Below are positions 8,813 through 16,923 of a stretch of DNA of 64,000 bases, piece after piece. The position numbers were made by a program, and so were the translations under genes. This DNA comes from Streptomyces sp. HUAS CB01. GTDB taxonomy: Bacteria; Actinomycetota; Actinomycetes; Streptomycetales; Streptomycetaceae. Position 1 is the first letter of the stretch; each line of letters opens with the position of its first letter. The notes under the pieces are model-generated. The model did not search any database. It was not told the origin of the DNA and saw nothing but the letters and a program-made list of their open reading frames with translations. Where the stretch lies: NCBI RefSeq assembly GCF_030406905.1, contig NZ_CP129137.1, forward strand, positions 310,001 to 374,000, read 5' to 3'.

Positions 8813-8830
8813 CCCCGCCTGAAGGCGGGG
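8813..8830. repeat. TnpB element left-end hairpin
   Basis: CCCCGCC and GGCGGGG pair perfectly around a TGAA loop, 95 bases upstream of tnpB. It resembles the right-end hairpin in form but not in sequence, as expected for IS605-family ends. Confidence 0.6.
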
Positions 8831-8850
8831 ATTCCCTCCGAAGGGGAGCG

Positions 8851-9642
8851 ATGGTTCAAGCATCACCTTCAAGTGCTCATGTGGGGTTGGCCATGGAGGA
8901 ACCGGAGAACGGGCCGCGCGGAGCACCTCTCCGCACGGTCGACGTCGCCAGAGTGTCGGGATACTCCCTGCAGCAGGTCCGCGACCTGGAAAGGCTCGGA
9001 GTCATTCCCACGGCTGCCCGGTCGGGCAACGGCTACCGCTCGTACACAACGGTTCATGTGACGGCCCTGCGCGCGTACCGAGGTCTCGCAGCCGCCGTCG
9101 GCCCCGTCGCCGCCCGCCGGATGCTCCCGGAGCTGCGGACGGCGACGATCACGGAGGCGGCCTCGGCGGTCAGCGCGCTCCACGTCCAACTCACTTGGGA
9201 ACGGGACGAGGCCCTGCTCGCTCAGGAAGCCCTGCGGGCGGCGCGGGCCGAGGTGGATGCTTCGGCGTCCGAGCGGGAGAGCGACGCCATGACGATCACC
9301 GAGCTCGCCGGAGCACTTGCCGTGCGCCCCTCGACCCTGCGCTTCTGGGAGCAGGAAGGGCTGCTCGTGCCCGAGCGAGTGACGTCGCTGCGGGCGCGCC
9401 GGTACGGCCTTCCCGCCGTCAGGACGGCACGGATCGTGGCGGCCCTTCGGGGAGCCGGCTACGGCATCCCCGCGGTGCGCGAGATCCTCGGCTCCCTGCA
9501 GGGGCCCGCCGGCCCGGAGGAGACCCGACGCATTCTGGCGCACCGCCTCGACCAGGTCGCCGCACGGACCGTGGCGCTGCTCCGGGCGGGCTCGGACCTG
9601 GCGGCCGTGGTCCTGTACGAGCGGGAGACCGACGCCGGTTGA
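8851..9642 (+). CDS. Two-headed MerR-family regulator
   Basis: A 263-residue protein with two MerR-type DNA-binding domains in tandem. The first is LRTVDVARVSGYSLQQVRDLERLGVIP (about residues 29-55). The second is MTITELAGALAVRPSTLRFWEQEGLLVPER (about 147-176) followed by VRTARIVAALRGAGYGIPAVREIL. Most MerR proteins have one such domain and a coiled-coil dimer helix, so this arrangement may let a monomer bind a two-fold operator. ATG 8851 has an AAGGGGAG ribosome site; ATG 8893 is an alternative. The TnpB element's left end lies within 25 bases of its start and has probably replaced its natural promoter. Confidence 0.85.
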   Translation: MVQASPSSAHVGLAMEEPENGPRGAPLRTVDVARVSGYSLQQVRDLERLGVIPTAARSGNGYRSYTTVHVTALRAYRGLAAAVGPVAARRMLPELRTATITEAASAVSALHVQLTWERDEALLAQEALRAARAEVDASASERESDAMTITELAGALAVRPSTLRFWEQEGLLVPERVTSLRARRYGLPAVRTARIVAALRGAGYGIPAVREILGSLQGPAGPEETRRILAHRLDQVAARTVALLRAGSDLAAVVLYERETDAG

Positions 9643-9996
9643 CGGGTCCGCGGCGTCGGTGGCCCGAGGCACCACCGGCGCGGAGCGTCACGACCCGGCC
9701 GCGGGTTCCGGCAGGGCCCGGTTCCGTCGCGGAACCCCCGGACCGGTCGGTGCCGCGGGTCCGGCCGGTCCGGCCGTCGTGACGGCGATGCCGGACAGCG
9801 GCGACCGGATCCGTCACCGCGGGCGGGCCGTCGCAGGGCGCAGGACTGCCGTACACCTCGCCGACGATCTCCTCCCGCGCCCGTAGCACTTGAGTATGAC
9901 GCGGCCCCCGTACCGAGACTGATATCGCGGCTCATGCGGAACCTCCGCCCTCCGTCGGCATCTTGATCACCAAGTCGACCGGAGGAGAGAGTTTTG
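9643..9996. other. Intergenic region before the TPR/polyprenyl operon
   Basis: No credible gene in 354 bases. The last 100 bases are A/T-richer (around 9893-9930 and 9958-9975) and end in a strong GGAGGAGAG ribosome site, so the promoter of the TPR gene is probably here. Confidence 0.5.
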
Positions 9997-11163
9997 ATGG
10001 CCAGTCAGGTGAGCGCGACGGAGCGGGCGAAGGCTTCCGCCCCGGAGTACCAGGGTGCTCTCGGGTCGCTCTCGGTGAACGCCTCGCTCCCGGAGGTGCT
10101 CGCCCGGGGCGTGGAGGAGTTGCGGGCGGCGGAGCGGGCCGGTGACCGGCGGGAGGTTGCTCGCTGCGGGCTGGCCGTGGCCGAGGCGTGCCGGCGGCTG
10201 GGGCGTGTCGAGGAGGCGGACCGGGCGTGGAAGGCGAGCTACCGGGCAGCTCGTTCGGCCGGTCACGAGGGCGCGATGGCGTGGGCCCTGTGGAGTGGGG
10301 GCACGCTGGCCCGGCAGCGGGGGTCGTTCGCTCTGGCGTACCGCTTGCTGCGGCTGGCGGCGGACATGGGCAAGCAGGGTGGCGACGTCGTCGTACGGGG
10401 CTATTCGCTGGCCGGGCTCGCCGAGACGGGGCGGATCCAGGGCGACTACGAGGCGGTGGGCAGGCTGCACGAGCAGCTACTGGCCGAGGCCCGCCGTCGT
10501 GGCGAGGCCCGGCACACGGTGTGGGCCCTGGAGGGCATCGCGCAGATGCACCGCAACACCGGTGCCTACGACAAGGCCCTGGCACTGTTCGAGGAGGCGG
10601 CCGACACGGCGCTGCGTGCGGAGGACCGGCGCGGGTGGGCCTGGGCGCTGCGCGGCATCGCGGACGTGGTGTCCGTGCGCGACGGCGAGGTGGAACGCGC
10701 CCTGTCGCTGTTGTCGCAGGCGGAGGAGGCCTGCCGTGACATGCGCTTGTCGAGCGCGCTCGCCTACAACCACAAGATGCAGGGCAACGTGCTGTACCGT
10801 GCGGGCCGTTACGCCGAGGCCCGGGAGCTCTACGAGCGGGCGCTGGAGGAGTTCCGCGACATGGAGGAGCCTCGGGGGACGGCACTGTCGCGGCTGGGGC
10901 TGGTCAAGGCACGTGCCCGACTGGGTCGGGACGCCTCCCGCAGCGCGGCCGAGCTGGCGGAGCTGCGCTCGACGCTGGACCGCATCGGGCTGCGCCACGC
11001 CCGGGAGATGGTGGAGAAGGCGGCGGCCGAGCTGGGGGTGGGGCCGTTGCCGGACGGCGGCGGGGAGCAGGTGCCGGACGGCGGTGTGGGCCGTGGGGAG
11101 CCGGTGCTGCCGGCGGGCGGAGCGGAAGCGCTGCGGGCGGCGGATGTGGAGGGCCTGCGATGA
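9997..11163 (+). CDS. Tetratricopeptide-repeat protein
   Basis: A 388-residue soluble helical-repeat protein. At least six TPR-like helix pairs are visible from residue 35 on, for example AVAEACRRLGRVEEADRAW, MHRNTGAYDKALALFEEA, ALRGIADVVSVRDGEVERA and VLYRAGRYAEARELYERALEEF. TPR arrays mount protein partners; no catalytic motif is present. ATG 9997 follows GGAGGAGAG. Its stop overlaps the start of the polyprenyl synthase gene (ATGA at 11160), so the two are coupled and the protein probably works with that enzyme. The last 50 residues are Gly/Pro-rich and probably flexible. Confidence 0.85.
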   Translation: MASQVSATERAKASAPEYQGALGSLSVNASLPEVLARGVEELRAAERAGDRREVARCGLAVAEACRRLGRVEEADRAWKASYRAARSAGHEGAMAWALWSGGTLARQRGSFALAYRLLRLAADMGKQGGDVVVRGYSLAGLAETGRIQGDYEAVGRLHEQLLAEARRRGEARHTVWALEGIAQMHRNTGAYDKALALFEEAADTALRAEDRRGWAWALRGIADVVSVRDGEVERALSLLSQAEEACRDMRLSSALAYNHKMQGNVLYRAGRYAEARELYERALEEFRDMEEPRGTALSRLGLVKARARLGRDASRSAAELAELRSTLDRIGLRHAREMVEKAAAELGVGPLPDGGGEQVPDGGVGRGEPVLPAGGAEALRAADVEGLR

Positions 11164-12305
11164 GCGCCTCCTCGTCATCGGTGTACGCCCCTGCCGGGTC
11201 GGCAGAAGCTGCCGGGGCGCCGGACGTTCCCGGGTCGCCGGACGCTGCCGAGGCAGGTGCGTCGCGCGGCGGCAACGCCGCTGTGGGCCGCGTTCTGAGG
11301 CGCTGTCGTGAGCTGGTGCGGCCGGCGCTGGTGGAGGCGGTGGGGCAGCTGCATCCGTGGACCGGTGAGATGGCGGCGTACGCGCTGGGCTGGCGCGATG
11401 CGGCCGGGACACCCGATCCCGGCGGCTCCGAGGGAAAGGGCGTGCGGCAGGCGCTCACCGTGCTGGGGGCCGAGGCGGTGGGGGCTGACGGCGGTGTGGC
11501 CGTCGCGGGGGCGGTGGCCGTGGAGCTGGTGCACACGTTCTCCCTGATGCACGACGACATCATGGACGGTGACGGCCTGCGGCGGCAGCGCGCGGCGGTG
11601 TGGAAGGCCTATGGGACGGGTCCGGCTGTCCTGGCCGGGGACGCGCTCCTCGCCCTCGCCGTGCAGTGTCTGGCCGAGGCACCGGGGCCGCGGACGGGGG
11701 ACGCCGTACGGCTGTTGTGCGGGACGCTCAACGCGCTCGTCAGCGGCCAGGCGGAGGACCTGCGGTTCGAACGGCTCCCGTGGAGCGGGCCGGACGCGGT
11801 GCGGATGGACCAGTACCGGTCGATGGCGGAGCAGAAGACGGGGGCCCTGCTCGGCTGCGCGGTCGCGCTCGGTGCGGTGCTGGGCGGCGCTCCTGCCGGA
11901 ACGGTGGGGGTGCTGGAGCGGGCCGGGCGGCATCTGGGCGTGGCCTTCCAGGCGGTGGACGATCTGCTGGGCATCTGGGGTGAGCCGGCGGTGACGGGAA
12001 AGCCCGTCCACGGCGACCTGCGAATGCGCAAGAAGACCTATCCGGTGCTCGCCGCGCTGGCGGGAGATGGTCCGGCCGCGCGCGAGCTGGGGGTACTGCT
12101 GGAGTCGTCCGGGCCGTTGGACGGCGCGGCGGCGGCGCACGCCGCCGTGCTGGTGGAGGAGGCGGGCGGGCGGGCCGCGACCCGTGCGGAGGCGCGCCGG
12201 CATCTCGGCGCCGCGCGCCACGCCCTGCCGGGTGGGGGACTCGCGCCGGGTGCGGCCGGGGAACTGGACGCGCTGTTCGCCTGCTTGCTGGACCGCAGGT
12301 GGTGA
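11160..12305 (+). CDS. Polyprenyl diphosphate synthase family protein
   Basis: A 381-residue trans-prenyltransferase that joins isoprenoid diphosphates. The first Asp-rich motif is intact: SLMHDDIMDGD (about residues 128-138). FQAVDDLLGIWGE gives the second motif in the DDLLG form common in bacterial members, and KKTYPVLAAL follows. An additional 45-residue N-terminus is rich in Ala, Pro, Gly and Ser and looks disordered, as in polyprenyl transferases reported as cargo of family-2 encapsulins. No encapsulin or terpene cyclase gene lies nearby. The start overlaps the TPR gene stop by four bases. The chain length of the product cannot be inferred. Confidence 0.88.
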   Translation: MSASSSSVYAPAGSAEAAGAPDVPGSPDAAEAGASRGGNAAVGRVLRRCRELVRPALVEAVGQLHPWTGEMAAYALGWRDAAGTPDPGGSEGKGVRQALTVLGAEAVGADGGVAVAGAVAVELVHTFSLMHDDIMDGDGLRRQRAAVWKAYGTGPAVLAGDALLALAVQCLAEAPGPRTGDAVRLLCGTLNALVSGQAEDLRFERLPWSGPDAVRMDQYRSMAEQKTGALLGCAVALGAVLGGAPAGTVGVLERAGRHLGVAFQAVDDLLGIWGEPAVTGKPVHGDLRMRKKTYPVLAALAGDGPAARELGVLLESSGPLDGAAAAHAAVLVEEAGGRAATRAEARRHLGAARHALPGGGLAPGAAGELDALFACLLDRRW

Positions 12306-12434
12306 ACGGGCGGTCGGTGAGGCGCCGGGGCGGCGACGCACGGCCCCGGCGTGTCCCCGGACCCGCCGGCCGCGCGCTCGGGTCGTGACCGGTCGACGCG
12401 ACGGAGCACGAGACGGGCGCTCGGCGCCCGGCGG

Positions 12435-13052
12435 TCAGAGGCTGGTGAGCAGGTCGTCGAGCGGGGCCGGTACGCCTTCGGGGTCGAGTGCTTCGACGAG
12501 GACGTGACCGTAGCGGATCTTGCGCCCCTTCTTCGTCCCGAGGAAGCGCCGCAACTGCTGCTGTGGCGTGCGGCCCTGCTGCGCGGGCTGGCGCTGGAAG
12601 GTCTCCAGGGCGCGCAGGTCGCCTTCCGCCCGGACGAGTTCCTCCACGCGTGTCACGCCCAGCGCGCGGATGAGTTCGTCCTCCAGGTCCGCGGCGCAGA
12701 CGAAGAACCCCTGCGGTGTTGCGCCGGCCCGCTCCCAGCCGCGGGCGTAGTACCGGCGCTCCGCCTCGTCGCAGAGTCCCGTGAGGCGGAGGCCCAGCCC
12801 GGGCGGGCCGAGGAGGTGGGCGAAGCGCCCGACGTTCATCGCACCGCCCATGGACAGCACGCAGACGCCCTCGGCCGCCAGGTCCCGGCCGCGGCTCGCC
12901 GCCAGCACGCCGACGGCGGCGACGTCGCTCGGCCCCTCGAGGAGGACGACCGTGCGGACGCGCGACCGCGCTGCCAGCTCCCGGGCTCCGTCGCCGGGCC
13001 CACCGGCCGCCCATTGGGTGACCGCCTCCTGGAACAACCCCATGTCACTCAT
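12435..13052 (-). CDS. TOPRIM nucleotidyl transferase/hydrolase domain protein
   Basis: A 205-residue protein with a TOPRIM-like core: RTVVLLEGPSDVAAVGVLA (residues 32-50) carries the conserved Glu, CVLSMGGAMNVGRF the middle strand, and GLCDEAERRYYARG the acidic Asp pair. FVCAADLEDELIRALG and GTKKGRKIRYGHVLVEAL follow, as in TOPRIM proteins related to the OLD C-terminus. Such domains bind metal ions and cut or join nucleic acids. No partner ATPase is adjacent, so it is probably a stand-alone actinobacterial type. ATG 13052 gives MSDMGLFQEAVTQWA; the longer open frame upstream is not protein-like. Confidence 0.8.
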   Translation of the reverse strand: MSDMGLFQEAVTQWAAGGPGDGARELAARSRVRTVVLLEGPSDVAAVGVLAASRGRDLAAEGVCVLSMGGAMNVGRFAHLLGPPGLGLRLTGLCDEAERRYYARGWERAGATPQGFFVCAADLEDELIRALGVTRVEELVRAEGDLRALETFQRQPAQQGRTPQQQLRRFLGTKKGRKIRYGHVLVEALDPEGVPAPLDDLLTSL

Positions 13053-13264
13053 GAACCGAGTCTCCGTTCTTTCCGGCGGACGCGGTAGGCAATTTCCGTG
13101 GGCGCGACGACCGGCGGTGGGCCTCGCGCACCACGCCCGACCAGCACAACGGCTTCCGGGCCACCGGCTTCCCCGGCCCGCCGTCCCTGCCGGGTTCCCC
13201 ATCACGGCTTCCACAGGCCTCCGTTGCCGTCGAGTGGGGACCAGCGCGGCTCCCACCGTGTGCG

Positions 13265-14005
13265 TCACCGCCGCCGGGCCAGGCCGGGAACGGCGCCACG
13301 ATCCGCCGAACGCCCCGTTCCGTGCCGGGGCGCAGCCGGACTCGGGAAGCGGTGCGCGGCGGGTTCGCCCAGCCGGGCGGCCGCCGTCAGCCAGGCAGCC
13401 GTCACCGCACCGTGCGCCTCGGCGGTACGGGCGGACCGGTCGCCCCTGAGACGGACCGGTGCTCCGACGTGGACGTGCAGGGCCGGGCGGCGCAGGGGCG
13501 CGGTGGCCAGACCAGCGATCTGCTTGGCGACGTTCCCCGAGGTGACCCGGCGGGCCCCGGCCTGGCCCACGGGTACGACAGGCGCACCCGTGCGCCCGGC
13601 GAGTCGCGCGAGGCCGCTGCGGAAGGCCACGGGCGGGGATTCGGCGGAGTCCGCACGGGGCGGGATCCCGCCCTCCCCGTAGATGAGGACGAGTCGTCCC
13701 TCCCCCAGTGCGGCCGCGGCGAGGTCGAGGCAGCGGGCGGCGCGCCGGTCGTTGCGGTGTACGGGGATGTGGCCCCCGCGGGCGAGCACGCCGCCCAGCA
13801 CGGGGATGCGCCACAGACCCGCGGTGGCCATGACGACGGGTTCGACGCCGAGGTGGTGCAGCGCGGCGAGAACGACGGCCGGGTCGGCGAGCGAGGTGTG
13901 GTTGGCGGCGATGATGCTGCCCGGCGCGAGGACGGCACGGGTGTCCGTGGTCACGGTGAGTCGGCCGAAGGCCGGCACCAGGACCTCGGCGAGGCGGCTG
14001 AGCAT
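13265..14005 (-). CDS. 1-acylglycerol-3-phosphate acyltransferase (PlsC-like)
   Basis: A 246-residue acyltransferase that probably moves a fatty-acyl chain onto lysophosphatidic acid or a related acceptor at the membrane. The catalytic block NHTSLAD (HX4D) is at about residues 35-41, followed by GGVLARGGHIPVHRN, the acceptor-binding LIYGEGGIPP and VVPVGQAGARR. The order and spacing are those of the PlsC superfamily. An ATG at 14005 opens the frame. A Gly/Ala/Arg-rich tail after about residue 215 is not conserved. It is on the same strand as the TOPRIM gene, 212 bases upstream, with no strong sign of an operon. Confidence 0.88.
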   Translation of the reverse strand: MLSRLAEVLVPAFGRLTVTTDTRAVLAPGSIIAANHTSLADPAVVLAALHHLGVEPVVMATAGLWRIPVLGGVLARGGHIPVHRNDRRAARCLDLAAAALGEGRLVLIYGEGGIPPRADSAESPPVAFRSGLARLAGRTGAPVVPVGQAGARRVTSGNVAKQIAGLATAPLRRPALHVHVGAPVRLRGDRSARTAEAHGAVTAAWLTAAARLGEPAAHRFPSPAAPRHGTGRSADRGAVPGLARRR

Positions 14006-14290
14006 GTGGTCTCCCGGTCTCGGCGGTGATGGTCCTCATCGTCGAGTGCGGGATCCGGCCGGGCATGAGCACGAGTACTCACCGTCGCCCGTGCCGGATA
14101 CCCAGACCGGGAGCGCCGAGGTGTCCGGCAGCGCCGGCGCGCAGGACACGCAGGACAGGCAGGCAGGCTTACCCAAGGCATCGTTCAGGACGTGGGAGGG
14201 GATCACGGCAATCCGCCCCGGACGCACCGCGACGGCGACCGCGCGGCCCGCCGGACGCCAGCGGAGCCGCGGCGCCGGCGGCACGCACGC

Positions 14291-14860
14291 TCAGGCGGCG
14301 GAGTCCGTCCTGGACGTACGTGCCGCCCGGTCGGCGAAGAGCGCGCCGCAGATCTCCCCGGCCCGCACCGCGGTCGTCGACAGCAGGGTCGACGCGAGAC
14401 CGTGGGTGTGCTCCGTGCCGCCCTGGAGACAGACGGCCGCCGTCTCACGGCCATGGACACGGCGCCGACCCGTTTGGCGTCCTCGGTGGCGATGTTCGCC
14501 AGTTCGCCCGGCAACCGGCCGTCCTCGGCGCCTCCTTCGGGTGCGAGGACGCGCTCGACGAGAGCGACGCGGAGCAGATGGGCGGCCGTCAACGAGGCGC
14601 GTTCGCCCGCCCGGGCGCCGTACCGGAAACTGAAGGAGAGCCCGACGTAGACGACGGCGAGCACGCCGAGCCACAGCATCAGACCAGCGGCATCCCCCTC
14701 GACGACTCCCTGATCGACGGCCAGTCCGAATGAGGACGGGCACGACCGCCTCGCCACCCTGATGGCACGCCCCGAGGAGCACGCCGAGCGCGACGGAGCG
14801 ACGCTGGCCGCGGACTGCGCGCCACAGCACGTCCCGTCCCCGGAGCTCCGGCTTCTCCAC
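14291..14860 (-). pseudogene. Broken ABC-type exporter, iron-box controlled
   Basis: GTG 14860, with a GGAGG ribosome site, starts PELRGRDVLWRAVRGQRR and then SVALGVLLGACHQGGEAVVP, the beginning of an ABC exporter membrane domain. One extra base near 14728 shifts the frame; the second frame continues DQGVVEGDAAGLMLWLGVL and FSFRYGARAGERASLTAAHL. Homology is lost again near 14460, and the tail to the stop at 14291 (TEHTHGLASTLLSTTAVRAGE) is of a different kind. No ATP-binding domain follows, so only about one quarter of a transporter remains. The iron box at 14909-14927 suggests that it once exported a siderophore or heme-linked substrate. Confidence 0.72.
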
Positions 14861-14908
14861 GCATCCCTCCGGATACGGCTCAGAAGTGCCCGGGAACCGC
14901 ACGACAAC

Positions 14909-14927
14909 TTAGGCAAGGCTAACCATC
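14909..14927 (-). promoter_or_regulatory. Iron box (DmdR/IdeR operator)
   Basis: TTAGGCAAGGCTAACCATC matches 15 of 19 positions of the actinobacterial iron box TTAGGTTAGGCTAACCTAA. It lies 49 bases upstream of the broken exporter start, where a ferrous-iron-bound DmdR/IdeR repressor would block transcription. Confidence 0.75.
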
Positions 14928-15480
14928 TTTGACGCCCTTCGCCCCCCTCCTTCCGGACGGGAAGTCGTCGATCGGCGCGGCGGTCGTCTTGGCCGCGCAC
15001 CGCTCGATGTCGCCACCGGGTCGCCCCGCGCACGGATGACCGTCGGCACACCATCGGCCCGGGTCTCCAACCGGCCTGGCGATTGCGCCACTTCATCGAT
15101 TCCGCACGCTTCAGGTGGGCGCGGCCCGAGCACCATGTCGTCCCGCCGGCCCCGCCGCTCGCCCGAAGCGCAGGAGAGGACTTCCGTGCTCTGCACGAGA
15201 ATCACCGACGCCCGCCCGGCGCCGGCCGGGAGCGGGGGCGCCCGCGCGGGCACGGGCCCGCGCGGGGGCCGGTCAGGTGCGGGGGCCGGTCAGGTGCGGT
15301 CACCGACAGTTCGAAGACCGCCCGCGGGCCCGGGCCCGCGCGCCGGCCGGGCCGCGGTCGCGGCTCCGAATGCCGGTGCCCCGGTGGCGCCGCCCCTCGG
15401 CGGGCCTGACACGATGGGCGCCGCTGCACCGGGCACGGTCGGTGACAGCTCATCACGGTCGTTCCGATACGGAGGCGTAC
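14928..15480. other. Intergenic region with a short tandem repeat
   Basis: No protein-like frame in 553 bases. A 17-bp unit, GCGGGGGCCGGTCAGGT, occurs twice head to tail at 15262-15295, within a run of GC-rich inverted repeats (15235-15370) that could terminate or attenuate transcription. The promoter of the peroxiredoxin gene is presumably in 15400-15480. Confidence 0.5.
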
Positions 15481-15975
15481 ATGAGCGCAGGCCCTCGAGT
15501 GGGCGAGCAGATCGCCGACTTCTCCCTGCCGGGCGGTGTCCTGGTGGGCGACTCGTTCGAGCGCCGCGAGTTCACCGCGTCCGGGCAGCGGGGCACACCG
15601 CTCATGCTCGCCTTCTACCCCGGTGACGACACTCCGGTGTGCACCAAGCAGCTGTGCTCCTACTCCAGCGGGCTGGAGGTGTTCGAGGACTGCGGCGCGC
15701 TGGTGTGGGGCATCAGCCCCCAGAGCGTGGACAGCCACGAGGCCTTCGCCAGGAAGCACTCACTGCGCATCCCGCTGCTCGCCGACACCGACCGCACGGT
15801 CTCGAAGGCGTTCGGCGTCAGCACCCCGGGCATCGGTCTGCGCCGCGCCGTGTTCCTCGTCGCCCCGGACGGAACCCTGCACTGGAAGCACGTCTCCCTC
15901 CTCGGCATGACGTTCCAGAGCGTCTCGACCCTCTCCGCCCAGCTGGAGGCGATGGGGAAGCACCCCTCACGCTAG
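15481..15975 (+). CDS. Peroxiredoxin (AhpC/TSA, PrxQ/BCP-like)
   Basis: A 164-residue thiol peroxidase that reduces H2O2 and organic peroxides. The peroxidatic Cys is C54 in GDDTPVCTKQLCSYS and the resolving Cys is C59, the C-x4-C spacing of the PrxQ/BCP group. AFYPGDD precedes them, and GISPQSVDSHEAFARKH and FLVAPDGTLHWKHV follow in fold order. ATG 15481 begins MSAGPRVGEQIADFSLP; upstream open sequence is arginine-rich noise. It is a single gene with no visible OxyR partner. Electrons would come from thioredoxin or mycoredoxin. Confidence 0.92.
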   Translation: MSAGPRVGEQIADFSLPGGVLVGDSFERREFTASGQRGTPLMLAFYPGDDTPVCTKQLCSYSSGLEVFEDCGALVWGISPQSVDSHEAFARKHSLRIPLLADTDRTVSKAFGVSTPGIGLRRAVFLVAPDGTLHWKHVSLLGMTFQSVSTLSAQLEAMGKHPSR

Positions 15976-16043
15976 ATGATCAGTTCCAAGGGATGCCTCC
16001 GGAGGGTGTGGGGCGGGCGGCGGCCGAGGACACCGCGAGACGG

Positions 16044-16433
16044 TCAGGCGGCGGGGTCGACTTCGGGGTGCGTGAACCGCAGGGGCTTGCCCAGCGACCG
16101 GGCGTAGGCGATTTCGGCTCGGGTGCTGTCTCCGATGTAGTCGCCGACTACGAGCACCTCATCAGCGAGCCGGATCTTCGCCCGGTGCAGATCGTCGAGT
16201 CGAACCTTCAGCGCCTCGGCCTCGGCAGGATCGGACCAGAGTTCGTGCGGCGACTTCATGTCGCAGCCCGGTTTGACGACAATCCTTCCGGCTCCGGTCT
16301 CCCGCAGATCGGCCTCGTTCATCTCGATCATGAAGCGGGTGGAGCCGCAGATCACGACGATGTGCGGGAGGTTCAACAGCTTCTTCGCGTCGGCGAGCTT
16401 CCCCTCGGGGGTGAGCAGTTGCGGGTATGACAC
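16044..16433 (-). CDS. DUF4406-like nucleoside 2-deoxyribosyltransferase-fold protein
   Basis: A 129-residue protein starting at GTG 16433, directly behind a GGAGGAA ribosome site. IVVICGSTRFMIEMNEADLRE (residues 27-47) and LADEVLVVGDYIGDSTRAEIAYARSLGKPL (about 90-120) are the two signature blocks of this phage- and actinobacteria-associated family, which resembles nucleoside deoxyribosyltransferases and TIR-like folds. The Glu in STRAEIAYA occupies the usual catalytic place. The activity is unproven; base excision or NAD/nucleotide cleavage are possible. Adjacent sequence on the other strand is a transposase fragment. Confidence 0.78.
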   Translation of the reverse strand: MSYPQLLTPEGKLADAKKLLNLPHIVVICGSTRFMIEMNEADLRETGAGRIVVKPGCDMKSPHELWSDPAEAEALKVRLDDLHRAKIRLADEVLVVGDYIGDSTRAEIAYARSLGKPLRFTHPEVDPAA

Positions 16434-16503
16434 CGGTTCCTCCTGGTGGTGTGGTCCAAGGGGTGCCTGCGGAGACGAGAACGAGGGTGTCCAAGATCGT
16501 TTT

Positions 16504-16584
16504 GTGACGAACGACGTGGACACCCTCGCGGCAGCACTCTATGCGACGACCGACGACATGCTGAAGGAGCATCCCGACCTGGAC
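16504..16584 (+). mobile_element. Transposase N-terminal remnant (IS982-like)
   Basis: GTG 16504 opens VTNDVDTLAAALYATTDDM followed by LKEHPDL, which reads like the first 27 residues of Streptomyces IS982-type transposases. After that the frame turns into non-protein-like sequence. No inverted-repeat ends were found. It is a dead scrap. Confidence 0.5.
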
Positions 16585-16923
16585 GCTTCGCCTGGATCAT
16601 CCAGTGCCGCATCAGGCAACGTTCGCCCCGTCGCGACGCCCGGCACGGCGACTCGCGGCGTTGCCGAATCCACCGAGTGGACCCACTGCGAGGTCGATCC
16701 GCGCCTCGCGATCCCTCCCCTCGGCCCGGAGGGGCCGGGGAGACCCCACGCACCGGACGCCGCTCCCTGACGGGCACTCCCCGCCCGACGCGGTACGAGT
16801 CCTCCGGCCGCGGGTCCGGAGGTCGAGGCACCGTGATCCGAGTGGCCGGCCTTCCCCTCGAATGCCGCGCCGGCGACGGACCTTGACGGGTTCGCGTCGC
16901 CTTCGCAGCACTAGAGTGCAACG
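16585..16923. other. Gene-free stretch after the IS remnant
   Basis: No credible gene in 339 bases. Short proline- and arginine-rich open frames here are composition artefacts. The last 40 bases must contain the promoter of the DUF1707 gene. Confidence 0.45.

Larger units (their letters stand above)
7468..8839 (-). mobile_element. IS605/IS1341-type element carrying tnpB only
   Basis: The element consists of one tnpB gene between two hairpins: CCACCCCG/CGGGGTGG at 7468-7487 (right end) and CCCCGCC/GGCGGGG with loop TGAA at 8813-8830 (left end). No Y1 transposase (tnpA) is present, so mobilisation would need TnpA supplied in trans. The exact ends are uncertain by some tens of bases. The element lies between DUF6194 and MerR genes that were probably divergent neighbours before insertion. 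The direct repeat GGATTCCCTCC flanks the left hairpin (8804-8814 and 8829-8839). Confidence 0.75.

Noticed and set aside
8179..8850. Upstream extension of the MerR frame across the TnpB element
   Set aside because: The extension reads through the antisense strand of tnpB and the left hairpin; the two MerR domains and ribosome site fit ATG 8851.
15262..15295. 17-bp tandem repeat as a regulatory array
   Set aside because: Only two copies in a very GC-rich inverted-repeat area; nothing supports a specific role.
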